From Deroplatys truncata (Eukaryota; Arthropoda; Insecta; Mantodea; Mantidae): a stretch of 64,000 nucleotides of DNA. Positions 43,160 through 53,544 of this stretch are shown piece after piece. The position numbers and the translations under genes are program-made. Under the pieces are notes generated by a model, which was not told the DNA's origin, ran no database searches, and saw only the letters and a program-made list of their open reading frames with translations. The first letter of the stretch is position 1, and every line of letters starts with the position of its first letter. The DNA lies in assembly GCA_030765065.1 (NCBI GenBank), contig CM060990.1, positions 498,408,190 through 498,472,189 of the forward strand, read 5' to 3'.

Positions 43160-46100
43160 TCAAATGCGACGATTAAAACCAATGTCACTTATAAAACGTA
43201 AAAGACATTCTACAGCATGCGCGTCGTCTGCCAAAACGTTGGCTATGCCAACAGGCAGACCCAGGCGAACGCGCAGTGGAGCTAAAACTTGACACTCAGT
43301 TAAAATGTGACGCACCGTTAAGGGCACGTCACACTGCTGACACAGCGGAGCGGGATCACCACTGAGCAGGTAACTATGAGTAAAACGACAATGTCCAATT
43401 CGTAAACGGGCTAAAAGTACCTCTTCCCGACGTGAAGAACGAGAAGAGGTACCCCAGATTAACGGGAGCGGCTTAACCTCCCGCAACTTGTTCCCCCGGA
43501 GGGCCGTCCACTCATCGCGCCAGCGCGAGAGGATGCAGCGACGTAAAATAACACACGAATCTGACGAGGGAACAACAGAGGTAAAAAATCTGGGTAATAA
43601 AATCGCCGATTTCGCAGCGGCGTCGGCAGACTCATTACCTGAGATGCCCACATGACCTGGAATCCACATGAAGGACACGCTGATGCCAGTGACACCAAGC
43701 GAGTGGAGCAGGTCATGTATGCGCTGTACAAGCGGGTGGTAATGGTACAGCGCAGTAATAGTCTGAAGGGCACTCAGAGAGTCCGTACAAATAAAACAGT
43801 GCTGTAAGGCGTGCTGCTGAATGTATAAAATAGATTGATAAATGCTAAAAAGTTCGGCAGTAAAAATTGAACATTGTCCAGGTAAACGAAACTTAAAACT
43901 ACAGTGACCAGACACAAAGGCACATCCAACTCCAGCTTCAGTCTTAGATCCATCGGTGAAGATAAAATAGTAGTCTCCGAATTGAGCCCGTACTTCTAAA
44001 AAAGCCGATCTAAAGACTGAAGCAGGGGTCTCAGTCTTCGGCATCGACGTTAGCCCAAGGTGACAGTGGGCCTCAGCGCGAGACCATGGAGGAAAACGCG
44101 TTTCCCCCCGTGGAAGGGCCGGCGCTGGCGGAACGTCTAAATGCCGAAGGAGCTGTCGAAAGCGAACCCCTGGTGGGAGCAAGGCAGAGGAGCTAATAAA
44201 ATAGTGACGATCAAGTGACTCCTCGAAAAATAACTCGAAGGACGGGTGGTTAGGCAAGCTTGAGAGTCGACAAGCATAGCTGCACAAGAGCATCTCACGC
44301 CTGAAGGACAGCGGAGGCTCTGCAGCTTCTGCGTACAGACTGGGTACAGGGCTAGTTGGAAAGGCCCCTGTAGCGACTCTGATGCCACGATGGTGAATGG
44401 CATTCAATCGACGTAACACAGATGGACGTGCCGACGAATAAACAATGCACCCGTAATCAAGCTTGGATCGGACCAAAGAGCGATAAAGGCGAAGAAGGAC
44501 GGTCCGATCAGCTCCCCAGGATGTGCCACTTAAAACACGTAAAATATTAAGAGAACGGTCACACTTTGCTTTTAAAAAGGAAACGTGCGAGGTCCAACAC
44601 AACTTCCTGTCAAAAATCAACCCCAAAAATTTCGCCTCGTCTGCAAACGGAAGTATCCCTGGCCCAAGATGGAGAGAGGGCGGAGGGAAATACTTCCGGC
44701 GCCAGAAGTTGATGCAGACGGATTTCTCGGCGGAGAAATTAAAGCCGTTGGCGTTACTCCAGGCGTAGAGACGGTCGATACAGCTCTGGAGACGGCGTTC
44801 GAGTAGACAGGTCCGCCGTGAACTGCAATAAATAGCGAAATCGTCAACAAAAAGGGACGATGAAATGCCAGGTGGAATACAATCAACAATGGGGTTGATA
44901 GCAATCGCAAAAAGTGTGACACTGAGTACAGAGCCCTGCGGTACTCCGTTCTCTTGAATAAAACGACGAGATAAAACCGAGCCCACACGTACACGAAAGA
45001 CGCGGTCCGTCATAAACTCCCGAAGAAATATGGGAAGACGACCGCGGATATTCCAATCGTGAAGTGTACGTAAAATGCCGCCCCTCCAACAAGTGTCATA
45101 AGCTTTCTCCAGGTCAAAAAATACAGCCACGGTTTGACACTTTCTCAGAAATCCATTCATAATATGCGTCGACAAGGACACCAGATGGTCGACGGTAGAG
45201 CGATAGCGACGAAACCCGCACTGAGCGTTCGCTAGAAGTTTCTGAGACTCAAGCCACCATGTCAACCGCCCGTTGATCATGCGCTCCATCACCTTACAAA
45301 TGCAACTGGTGAGGGAGATAGGGCGGTAGCTGGAAGGTAGTTGGCGATCCTTCCCAGGCTTAAGTATAGGGACAATGGTGGCTTCGCGCCAAACGGAAGG
45401 AAAAATGCCGTCTTGCCAAATACGGTTATAGACCTGTAAGAGAAATAGTTTACTGTCGGCTGAAAGGTTCTTTAACATCAGGACATGAATGCCGTCCGGC
45501 CCGGGAGCGGAGTGCCGAGAGCAATGAAGAGCGTGCTCCAGCTCCCTCATTGTGAACAGTTCGTTATAGCATTCATCATTAGCAGACCGAAAAGTATATG
45601 ATGCGGAATCCAGCCGGTCTTTAATAGAGCGAAAGCCGGCGGAATAATGGTCTGAACTGGAAACCGCCTCAAAGGCAGCACCCAGAGTGTTAGCGATGGC
45701 AGCCGGATCCACTATGGTGGCATTAGAAACCTGAAGGCCAGAAACAGTACAATGTGACACTTTACCTGAGAAGCGACGAAGTTTATCCCAAACAACGGAT
45801 GAAGGCGTAAAACGATTAAAAGACTCGACAAAACGAGCCCAAGATGCCTTCTTGCTATCCTGAATAATGCGACGAACCCTGGCGCGCCATTGTTTAAAAG
45901 TCACCAAATTATCAAGTGTAGGGTGGCGCCGAAACACCCTTAGTGCAGTCCTACGGGCACGAACGGCGTCCCGACAATCCTCGTTCCACCACGGAACAGG
46001 TGGCCGCCGAGGTTGGGAGGATGAACGGGGTATTGCGCGTTCGGCGGCAGAGAAAATAATAGACGTAAGGTGCTGCACTAGTTGGTTAATGTCGGAGAAG

Positions 46101-46849
46101 GGCTGGTCGTCAAAATGCACGAGGCTGGAATACAAGCTCCAGTCGGCTTTTGCGAATATCCAGGTAGGTACTCTGGAATGCTGTACGTGGTGCGACAGAA
46201 GAGAAACGATGCAGGGGTAATGGTCGCTGGAGTAGGTGTCAGCGACGACGTTCCACTGGAGACGATGTGCAAGCTGGAGTGAGCAAATGGAAAGGTCCAG
46301 GTGAGAAAATGTACCAGAAGAATCAGAAATAAAAGTAGGTGCACCTGTATTGAGGATGGAAAGATTGAACTGATAAAAAATGTCGGAAAGAAGAGTTCCC
46401 CTCGCACAAGCCCTTGGCGAACCCCATAGTGGGTGATGGGCATTAAAATCTCCCAACAGAAGAAATGGTGTTGGGAGAGCGGACAGGAGAGATCGAATGT
46501 CCGCGGGAGCGAGGGGAGACGATGGAGGTGTATACACAGAACAAACAGAAAAGAAAAAACCGGGTAACTGCAGTCTAATGGCAACAGCTTGCAAGTCGGA
46601 CGTAAGTGTGATAGTTTGAAAATGAACGTCATTACGCACCACAATCATGACACCTCCATGAGCAGGAGCACCCTCCTCCGGTTCAAGATCGTAGCGAACC
46701 GGAGTGTACCCTCGGAGATCGAAAGGGTCGTGAGGGCGAAGCTTGGTCTCCTGCAAACACACGACCATAGGTGAATGGGAACGCAATAAAAGTTGCAGTT
46801 CCGCCCTATGCGATCGTACACCACGTACATTCCAGCTCAGGATAGCCAT
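43160..46849 (-). CDS. LINE ORF2, copy H: endonuclease-reverse transcriptase-RNase H, intact
   Basis: This is 1229 aa from ATG 46849 with complete endonuclease, FVDD and RNase H motifs. The endonuclease has the DVHFQTITL and SICSLQLAHRLQWN variants shared with C. The C-terminal half has LFFEESLDRHYFIS and CQQCDVPL, shared with D and G. Private changes are MIVVRND, FKQWRARVRR, RRCILSRWRD and a final DIGFNRRI. None hits a known catalytic residue. Confidence 0.95.
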   Translation of the reverse strand: MAILSWNVRGVRSHRAELQLLLRSHSPMVVCLQETKLRPHDPFDLRGYTPVRYDLEPEEGAPAHGGVMIVVRNDVHFQTITLTSDLQAVAIRLQLPGFFFSVCSVYTPPSSPLAPADIRSLLSALPTPFLLLGDFNAHHPLWGSPRACARGTLLSDIFYQFNLSILNTGAPTFISDSSGTFSHLDLSICSLQLAHRLQWNVVADTYSSDHYPCIVSLLSHHVQHSRVPTWIFAKADWSLYSSLVHFDDQPFSDINQLVQHLTSIIFSAAERAIPRSSSQPRRPPVPWWNEDCRDAVRARRTALRVFRRHPTLDNLVTFKQWRARVRRIIQDSKKASWARFVESFNRFTPSSVVWDKLRRFSGKVSHCTVSGLQVSNATIVDPAAIANTLGAAFEAVSSSDHYSAGFRSIKDRLDSASYTFRSANDECYNELFTMRELEHALHCSRHSAPGPDGIHVLMLKNLSADSKLFLLQVYNRIWQDGIFPSVWREATIVPILKPGKDRQLPSSYRPISLTSCICKVMERMINGRLTWWLESQKLLANAQCGFRRYRSTVDHLVSLSTHIMNGFLRKCQTVAVFFDLEKAYDTCWRGGILRTLHDWNIRGRLPIFLREFMTDRVFRVRVGSVLSRRFIQENGVPQGSVLSVTLFAIAINPIVDCIPPGISSSLFVDDFAIYCSSRRTCLLERRLQSCIDRLYAWSNANGFNFSAEKSVCINFWRRKYFPPPSLHLGPGILPFADEAKFLGLIFDRKLCWTSHVSFLKAKCDRSLNILRVLSGTSWGADRTVLLRLYRSLVRSKLDYGCIVYSSARPSVLRRLNAIHHRGIRVATGAFPTSPVPSLYAEAAEPPLSFRREMLLCSYACRLSSLPNHPSFELFFEESLDRHYFISSSALLPPGVRFRQLLRHLDVPPAPALPRGETRFPPWSRAEAHCHLGLTSMPKTETPASVFRSAFLEVRAQFGDYYFIFTDGSKTEAGVGCAFVSGHCSFKFRLPGQCSIFTAELFSIYQSILYIQQHALQHCFICTDSLSALQTITALYHYHPLVQRIHDLLHSLGVTGISVSFMWIPGHVGISGNESADAAAKSAILLPRFFTSVVPSSDSCVILRRCILSRWRDEWTALRGNKLREVKPLPLIWGTSSRSSRREEVLLARLRIGHCRFTHSYLLSGDPAPLCQQCDVPLTVRHILTECQVLAPLRVRLGLPVGIANVLADDAHAVECLLRFISDIGFNRRI

Positions 46850-46869
46850 GAATAAAAGGGATAAACTGT

Positions 46870-48159
46870 CTACTTAGAAGGGCGGCTTAAAATTACCTTT
46901 TGTTTAACCTTTGGGCTCGGGCTTTTTGTATGGAGTTGGTCAGACTCCATAGCTTCCTCGGAGGGAGGGCCCACGCGCTCAGTGCCAGAAACCGATTCAA
47001 GCGCCGTGAATCGGTTCTGGGTGGCGATGGGTGAGGGGTGCCGCTGAGCGCGGCTTGTCCCAGGACCTTCCTGGGACAGCGACCTCCGAGGAGGAGAAGG
47101 TGAACTTTTGCTACCGCGCGCACGCGGAGGGTCTTTCAAGAAATCTTCCCTACGTAGTTTCTGCTTGGGCTTCTTTTCAGCGGCTTGCGACTTCATTGAC
47201 TTTGGACCAGGTTTATAAGGCTTGGTAACAGTAGCTTTAATAGACGGCCGGATGGTAGTGGCGGTTAATCCAGTCAAGGTCCAGGTCTGAGTTTCTGCAT
47301 CTACTCGTGGTACTGGCGAGGCAACAACAGAACTAAATGTGCCAGATCGCAGGAGTGAAGGTTGGCGCGCATGGTAACGCCTCCGGGCTTCAGCGAAGGA
47401 GAGTTTTTCCTTTACCCGGATCTCCTGGATCGCCTTCTCGTCCAAGTACCGCGGACAGTCGGCAAACGAAGCAGAATGAGACCCTTTGCAATTAACGCAG
47501 ACGGGGGCTGTTGAACAGGTACCTTCGTGTGAGGGCTGGCTACATGTTGCACAGATGTTAACGGCACTCTTACATGAGACTTGCGTATGCCCAAAACGTT
47601 GGCATTTAAAACAACGCAGAGGTCTAGGAATATAAGGCCTCACAGAAATCCGTTCGTACCCTGCGGAAATGCTCGTGGGCAGATCGACGCCATCAAATGT
47701 AATAAACAGGGTACGAGTGGGTACCAATACGCCGTCGCGTTTGGCCTGCACTCGATGGACCGCTGTCACCTTCTGGTCTGCAAGATATTCTACCAGGTCC
47801 TCGTCCGATATACCATCGAGGCTATGGGTGGTAACGACGCCCCGACAGGAGTTCAATGTGCGGTGCTTCTCAACACGGATGGGGTAACCGTGGAGAAGCG
47901 TAGCGCGCAACAAGGTCTTACTTTGCTGATCGGACTTAGTTTGTGCCAATAAGGAACCATTCCGTAGACGAGTGCATGATTGAACCGCACCAGCAATAGC
48001 GTCTATTCCCTTCTGAATTATAAAAGGGTTCACCTTCTCAAAGTTTTGTCCTTCTTCTGTTCTCGAAATTACCAAGTAACAACCAGATGACGGCGGTGCT
48101 ACTTCTGTTACAATGACTTTTCGGCGCTTGTTGTTAATAATGGAGAAAGGGTGCTCCAT
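46870..48159 (-). CDS. LINE ORF1, copy H: gag-like protein, intact, mosaic
   Basis: This is 429 aa from ATG 48159. A one-base longer T run upstream closes the frame above the ATG here, which supports this ATG as the true start in all copies. The N-terminal third is of the D/F type (GIDAIAGAVQSC, LLAQTKSDQQSK, YLADQKVTAV) with private APPSSGCYL and EGQNFEK. The C-terminal part (MKSQAAEKKPKQK, RARGSKSSPSPP) is as in copy C. The three knuckles are intact. Confidence 0.93.
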   Translation of the reverse strand: MEHPFSIINNKRRKVIVTEVAPPSSGCYLVISRTEEGQNFEKVNPFIIQKGIDAIAGAVQSCTRLRNGSLLAQTKSDQQSKTLLRATLLHGYPIRVEKHRTLNSCRGVVTTHSLDGISDEDLVEYLADQKVTAVHRVQAKRDGVLVPTRTLFITFDGVDLPTSISAGYERISVRPYIPRPLRCFKCQRFGHTQVSCKSAVNICATCSQPSHEGTCSTAPVCVNCKGSHSASFADCPRYLDEKAIQEIRVKEKLSFAEARRRYHARQPSLLRSGTFSSVVASPVPRVDAETQTWTLTGLTATTIRPSIKATVTKPYKPGPKSMKSQAAEKKPKQKLRREDFLKDPPRARGSKSSPSPPRRSLSQEGPGTSRAQRHPSPIATQNRFTALESVSGTERVGPPSEEAMESDQLHTKSPSPKVKQKVILSRPSK

Positions 48160-51100
48160 AGCGAAAAAAAATCCTCCACCATTGCAACCGTCTCCGACCT
48201 CGGGCTCTGACTTCTCGGGCGTTACCCCGGCTTGGGTGAGTGGCCTATCTATACCAGACTCACCCCAGGGTCACACCTCCCAGAACATAGACAGAGGGAC
48301 CCAATCGCCGTCAGAAGTCAGCAGCTCATGCAATGGCCCCCCCGCGGGACTGCAGTTGAACAGCAGATACGAACAACAACCCTACATGACGACCCCGGGT
48401 GGTGGGGATGACGCCATTACCCACTCACCCAGCTGCGCACGCGGTGCGCGGGTATCCGTCAGGCTGTGTCCACGGAGGATTTAAATAAAAAGATAAAAGA
48501 AACTAAAACTGTGTGGGCGTTTCGCACGCAAGGTAGGCCGGCGGGGAAGAAAAAGAGATATGCGAATGTCGTGGTGCGAAATGGCCGGAAAGTGATTAGG
48601 GAAGAAAGAAACGATGGTGAGGTGCGGTATGGATGGAATGCAAAGAACGCACGAGAGCCTACCTTGGGTCCACCGGTCACTTGAAGAACCCACCTCGACC
48701 GGATGGGGGTGAGGGGATGAATGTGGCGATGAATGGCTCGGGAACCCCCGGGTGCGCCAAAAACCCGTACTCACATAAGGTGAGCCCCTGAGGGGAGAAC
48801 TAAATGTGCCAGATCGCAGGAGTGAAGGTTGGCGCGCATGGAAACGCCTCCGGGCTTCAGCGAAGGAGAGTTTTTCCTTTACCCGGATCTCCTGGATCGC
48901 CTTCTCGTCCAAATACCGCGGACAGTCGGCAAACGAAGCAGAATGTGACCCTTTACAATTAACGCAGACGGGGGCTGTTGAACAGGTACCTTCGTGTGAG
49001 GGCTGGCTACAGGTTGCACAGATGTTAACGGCACTCTTACAGGAGACTTGCGTATGCCCAAAACGTTGGCATTTAAAACAACGCAGAGGTCTAGGAATAT
49101 AAGGCCTCACAGAAATGCGTTCGTACCCTGCGGAGATGCTCGTGGGCAGATCGACGCCATCAAATGTAATAAACAGGGTACGAGTGGGTACCAATACGCC
49201 GTCGCGTTTGGCCTGCACTCGATGGACCGCTGTCACCTTCTGGTCTGCAAGATATTCTACCAGGTCCTCGTCCGATATACCATCGAGGCTATGGGTGGTA
49301 ATAACGCCTCGACAGGAATTCAATGTGCGGTGCTTCTCCACACGGATGGGATAGCCGTGGAGAAGCGTAGCGCGCAACAAGGTCTTACTTTGCTGATCGG
49401 ATTTCGTTTGGGCTAATAAGGAACCATTCCGTAGACGAGTGCAGGACTGAACCGCACCAGCAATTGCATCAATCCCCTTTTGTATGATGAAAGGGTTCAC
49501 CTTCTCAAAACTTTGTCCTTCTTCGGTTCGTGAAATGACCAAGTAACATCCAGTTGTCGGTGGTGTCACTTCTGTTACATAAACTTTTCGGCGCTTGTTA
49601 GTAGTAATGGAGGAAGGGTGCTCCATAGCGAAATAAATCCTCCACCATTGCAACCGTCTCCGACCTCGGGCTCTGACTTCCCGGGCGTTACCCCGGCTTG
49701 GGTGAGTGGCCTATCTATACCTAGCTCACCCCAGGGTCACACCTCCCAGAACATAGACAGAGGGACCCAATCGCCGTCGGAAGCCAGCAGCTCATGCAAT
49801 GGCCCCCCCGCGGGACTGCAGTTGAACAGCGGATACGAACAACAACCCTACATGACGACCCCGGGTGGTGGGGATGACGCCATTACCCACTCACCCAGCT
49901 GCGCACGCGGTGCGCGGGTATCCGTCAGGCTGTGTCCACGGAGGATTTAAATAAAAAGATAAAAGAAACTAAAACTGTGTGGGCGTTTCGCACGCAAGGT
50001 AGGCCGGCGGGGAAGAAAAAGAGAGATATGCGAATGTCGTGGTGCGAAATGGCCGGAAAGTGACAAGAGAAGAAAGAAACGATGGTGAGGTGCGGTATGA
50101 ATGGAATGTAACGAACGCACGAGAGCCTACCTTGTGTCCACCGGTCACTTGAAGAACCCACCTCGACCGGATGGGGGTGAGGGGATGAATATGGCGATGA
50201 TTGGCTCGGGAACCCCCGGGTGCGCCAAAAACCCGTACTCACATAAGGTGAGCCCCTGAGGGGGGTAAAAATCGAACATTGCTCTGGTAAACGAAAGGTA
50301 AAATTATTTCCACCACAAAAAAAGGCACATCCTACTCCAGCTTCAGTCTTAGATCCATCAGTAAAGATAAAATCAAAGTCCCCGAATTGCGACTGAAGTT
50401 CTAAAAACGCTGATCTAAAGACTGAAGAAGGGGTCTCATTCTTCGGCATCGACGATAACCCAAGGTGACAGAGGGCCTCAGCGCCCAACCATGGAGGAAA
50501 ACGCGTTTCCCCCCTTGGAAGCGCCGGCGCTGGCGTAACGTCCAAATGCCGAAGTAGCAGTCGAAATCTAACCCCTGGAGGGAGCAATGCAGAGGAGCTA
50601 ACTAAATATTGCCGGTCAAGCGACTCCTCGTAAAATACCGCGAAGGACGGGTGGTCAGGCAAGCTGGAGAGTCGACAGGCATAGCTACACAAGAGCATCT
50701 CACGCCTGGAGGACAGCGGAGGCTCTGCAGCTTCAGCGTAAAGACTGGGCACGGGGCTAGTTGGAAAGGCCTCTGTAGCGACTCTAATACCACGATGATG
50801 AATGGGATTCAAGCGACGTAACACAGATGGACGTGCCGATGAAAAGACAATACACCCGTAATCAAGTTTGGATCGGACCAAAGAGCGATATAGACGCAGA
50901 AGGACGGTCCGATCAGCTCCCCAGGATGTGCCACTTAAAACACGTAAAAGATTAAGAGAACGGTCACACTTTGCTTTTAAAAAGAAAATGTGCGAAGTCC
51001 AACACAACTTTCTATCAAAGATCAACCCCAAAAATTTCGCCTCGTCTGCAAAGGGAAGTATCCCTGGCCCTAGATGGAGAGAGGGCGGAGGGAAATACTT

Positions 51101-52728
51101 CCGGCGCCAGAAGTTGATGCAGACGGATTTCTCGGCGGAGAAATTAAAGCCGTTTGCGTTACTCCAGGCGTAGAGACGGTCGATACAGCTCTGGAGACGG
51201 CGTTCGAGTAGACCGGTCCGCCGTGAACTGCAATAAATGGCAAAATCGTCAACAAAAGGGGACGATGACATGCCAGGTGGAATACAATCAACAATGGGGT
51301 TGATAGCAATCGCAAAAAGTGTGACACTGCTTTAACATCAGTACATGAATGCCGTCCGGCCCAGGAGCGGAGTGCCTAGAGCAATGAAGAGCGTGCTCCA
51401 GCTCCCGCATTGTGAATAGTTCATTATAACACTCAATATCAGCAGACCGAAAATTAATGGTGTCGGAATCCAGCCGGGATTTGATAGAGCGAAAGCCGGC
51501 GGAATAATGGTCTGAACTGGATACCGCCTCAAATGCAGCACCCAGAGTGTTAGCGATGGCAGCCGGATCCACTATAGTGGCATTGGAAACCTGAAGGCCA
51601 GAAACAGTACAATGTGACACTTTACCTGAGAAGCGACGAAGTTTATCCCAAACAACAGATGAAGGCGTGAAGCGATTAAAAGACTGGACAAAACGAGTCC
51701 AGGACGCCTTCTTGCTATCCTGAATAATGCGACGAGCCCTGGCGCGCGATTGTTTAAAAGTCACCAAATTATCAAGTGTAGGGTGTCGCCGAAACACCCT
51801 AAGTGCAGTCCTACGGGCACGAACGGCGTCCCGACAATCCTCGTTCCACCACGGAACAGGTGGCCGCCGAGGTTGAGAGGATGAACGGGGAATTGCGCGT
51901 TCGGCGGCAGAGAAAATCGTAGACGTAAGGTGCTGCACTAGTTGGTTAATGTCGGCGAAGGACTGATCGTAAAAAGGCACGAGGCTGGAATACAAGCTCC
52001 AGTCGGCTTTTGCGAATATCCAGGTAGGTACTCTGGAATGCTGTACGTGGTGTGACAGAAGAGAAACGAAGCAGGGATAATGGTCGCTGGAGTAGGTGTC
52101 AGCGACGACGTTCCACTGAAGACGAGCAAGCTGGAGTGAGCAAATGGCAAGGTCCAGGTGAGAGAATGTACCAGAAGAATCAGAAATAAAAGTAGGTGCA
52201 CCTGTATTGAGGATGGAAAGATTGAACTGATAAAGAATGTCGGAAAGAAGAGTTCCCCTCGCACAAGCTATTGGCGAACCCCACAGTGGATGATGGGCAT
52301 TAAAATCTCCCAACAGAAGAAATGGTGTTGGGAGAGCGGACAGGAGAGCTCGAATGTCCGCGGGAACGAGAGGAGATGACGGAGGTGAATATACAGAGCA
52401 AACAGAGAAGAAAAAACCGGGTAACTGCAATCTAAGGGCAACAGCTTGCAAGTCGGATGTAAGTGTGACAGGTTTAAAATGAACGTCGTTACGCACTAAC
52501 AACATGACACCTCCATGAGCAGGAGTACCCTCCTCCGGTTCAAGGTCGTAGCGAACCGGAGTATATCCTCGGAGATCAAAAGGATCGTGAGGGCGAAGCT
52601 TAGTCTCCTGCAAACATACCACCATAGGCGAATGGGAACGCAATAAAAGTTGCAGTTCAGCCGTATGCGATCGTACACCACGTACATTCCAGGTCAGGAT
52701 AGCCATTAAGAAAAAGGTGATAAACTGT

Positions 52729-53366
52729 CTATTTAGAAGGGCGGCTTAAAATTACCTTTTGTTTAACCTTTGGGCTCGGGCTTTTTGTATGGAGTTGGTC
52801 AGACTCCATAGCTTCCTCGGAGGGAGGGCCCACGCGCTCAGTGCCAGAAACCGATTCAAGCGCCGTGAATCGGTTCTGGGTGGCGATGGGTGAGGGGTGC
52901 CGCTGAGCGCGGCTTGTCCCAGGACCTTCCTGGGATAGCGACCTCCGAGGAGGAGAAGGTGAACTTTTGTTACCGCGCGCACGCGGAGGGTCTTTCAAAA
53001 AATCGTCCCTACGTAGTTTCTGCTTGGGCTTCTTTTCAGCGGCTTGCGAGTTCATTGACTTTGGACCAGGTTTATAGGGCTTGGTAACAGTAGCTTTAAT
53101 GGACGGCCGGATGGTATTGGCGGTTAATCCAGTCATGGTCCAGGTCTGAGTTTCGGCATCTACTCGTGGTACTGGCGAGGCAACAACAGAACTAAATGTG
53201 CCAGATCGCAGGAGTGAAGGTTGGCGCGCATGGAAACGCCTCCGGGCTTCGGCAAAGGAGAGTTTCTCCTTTACCCGGATCTCCTGGATCGCCTTCTCGT
53301 CCAAATACCGCGGACAGTCGCCAAATGAAGCAGAATGTGACCCTTTAGAATTAACGCAGACGGGGA
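52729..53366 (-). pseudogene. LINE ORF1, copy E: C-terminal half only
   Basis: This part covers the third knuckle to the stop at 52729. The first two knuckles and everything before them are gone: at about 53366 the gene joins leader sequence (gaacgcacgagagcc). The remaining knuckle has lost its second cysteine (CVNSKGSHS instead of CVNCKGSHS), so no zinc site is left. The frame stays open into the joined leader, up to 53490, but that part is not homologous protein. Confidence 0.9.
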
Positions 53367-53544
53367 ATGAAATGCACAGAACGCACGAGAGCCTACCTTG
53401 AGTCCCCCGGTCACGAGAACGAACGCACCTCGACCGGACGGGGGTGGATAGATGATGGCGATGATTGGCTCGGGAACCCCCGGGTGACACTCAACTGAGA
53501 TTCGAGTGTGAGTGCCCCTTAGTACGGACCATGGATTTGGCCCT

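Larger units (their letters stand above)
42744..48795 (-). mobile_element. LINE copy H, complete and coding-intact, nested in ORF1 of copy F
   Basis: H is 6052 bp long, with a perfect 13-bp duplication agaactaaatgtg at 42731-42743 and 48796-48808. It has the longest (ATG)n tail of all copies, about nine units. The leader is 636 nt: one extra T in the T run before ORF1 and two bases fewer in a GA run. It belongs to the MAILSWN subfamily with a 20-nt spacer. Different segments of H match different other copies, so it is a mosaic. Confidence 0.96.
42272..49626 (-). pseudogene. LINE ORF1, copy F: split by copy H
   Basis: The coding parts are 49626 (ATG, MEHPSSITTNKRRK) to 48796 and 42743 to the stop at 42272. 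Copy H lies between them, with one copy of its 13-bp duplication. Without H the frame would be whole. It is of the second ORF1 type (GIDAIAGAVQSC, LLAQTKSDQQSK), close to copy D. From the left part of H the frame would read on into the leader of H and stop at 48481. Confidence 0.9.
32088..50263 (-). mobile_element. LINE copy F, full length, interrupted by copies G and H
   Basis: F is inserted in the RNase H region of E with a perfect 13-bp duplication ggtaaaaatcgaa at 32075-32087 and 50264-50276. The parts of F itself are 32088-32695, 38743-42743 and 48796-50263. The leader is 637 nt and complete. Its tail is unusual: a short gatggatgat instead of a long (GAT)n. It has the 3' hairpin type ctgctgagg, shared with H and I. 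It belongs to the MAILTWN subfamily with a 22-nt spacer. Confidence 0.94.
31226..52706 (-). pseudogene. LINE ORF2, copy E: deleted, interrupted and lacking its stop codon
   Basis: The pieces are 52706 to about 51320 (endonuclease and start of the reverse transcriptase, ending ...IHVLMLK), 51310 to about 50277 (MSSSPFVDDFAIYC through RNase H), then, after copy F, 32087 to 31376. At 51310-51320 about 545 bp are missing compared with copy G, which removes the DLEKAYD and PQGSVLS motifs and shifts the frame. The normal TAA after FNLRI is TCA at 31376-31378, so the frame runs some 50 codons into the 3' UTR, to 31226. It also lacks one arginine codon in LQLARRLQW. Confidence 0.9.
31062..53487 (-). 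mobile_element. LINE copy E, oldest of the second nest, split by copy F
   Basis: E consists of 31062-32087 and 50264-53487, with copy F and its nested G and H between. The 11-bp duplication cactcaactga lies at 31051-31061 and 53488-53498. E has accumulated the most damage: loss of the ORF2 stop, a ~545-bp deletion in the reverse transcriptase, loss of the ORF1 N-terminal half with much of the leader, and a 5' end about 45 nt short of the usual terminus. The 3' UTR lacks the long triplet array. It belongs to the MAILTWN subfamily. Confidence 0.93.

Noticed and set aside
1-53487. LTR retrotransposon or endogenous virus
   Set aside because: No long terminal repeats, protease or integrase are present. 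The endonuclease is of the AP type, the termini are a tail and a variable 5' end, and the TSDs are 10-14 bp, all of which fit a non-LTR element.
31062-53487. Tandem duplication of a LINE-containing segment as the cause of the multiple copies
   Set aside because: Each internal copy has its own TSD at a different target position, and broken host copies rejoin exactly across the insert, which a segmental duplication would not give.
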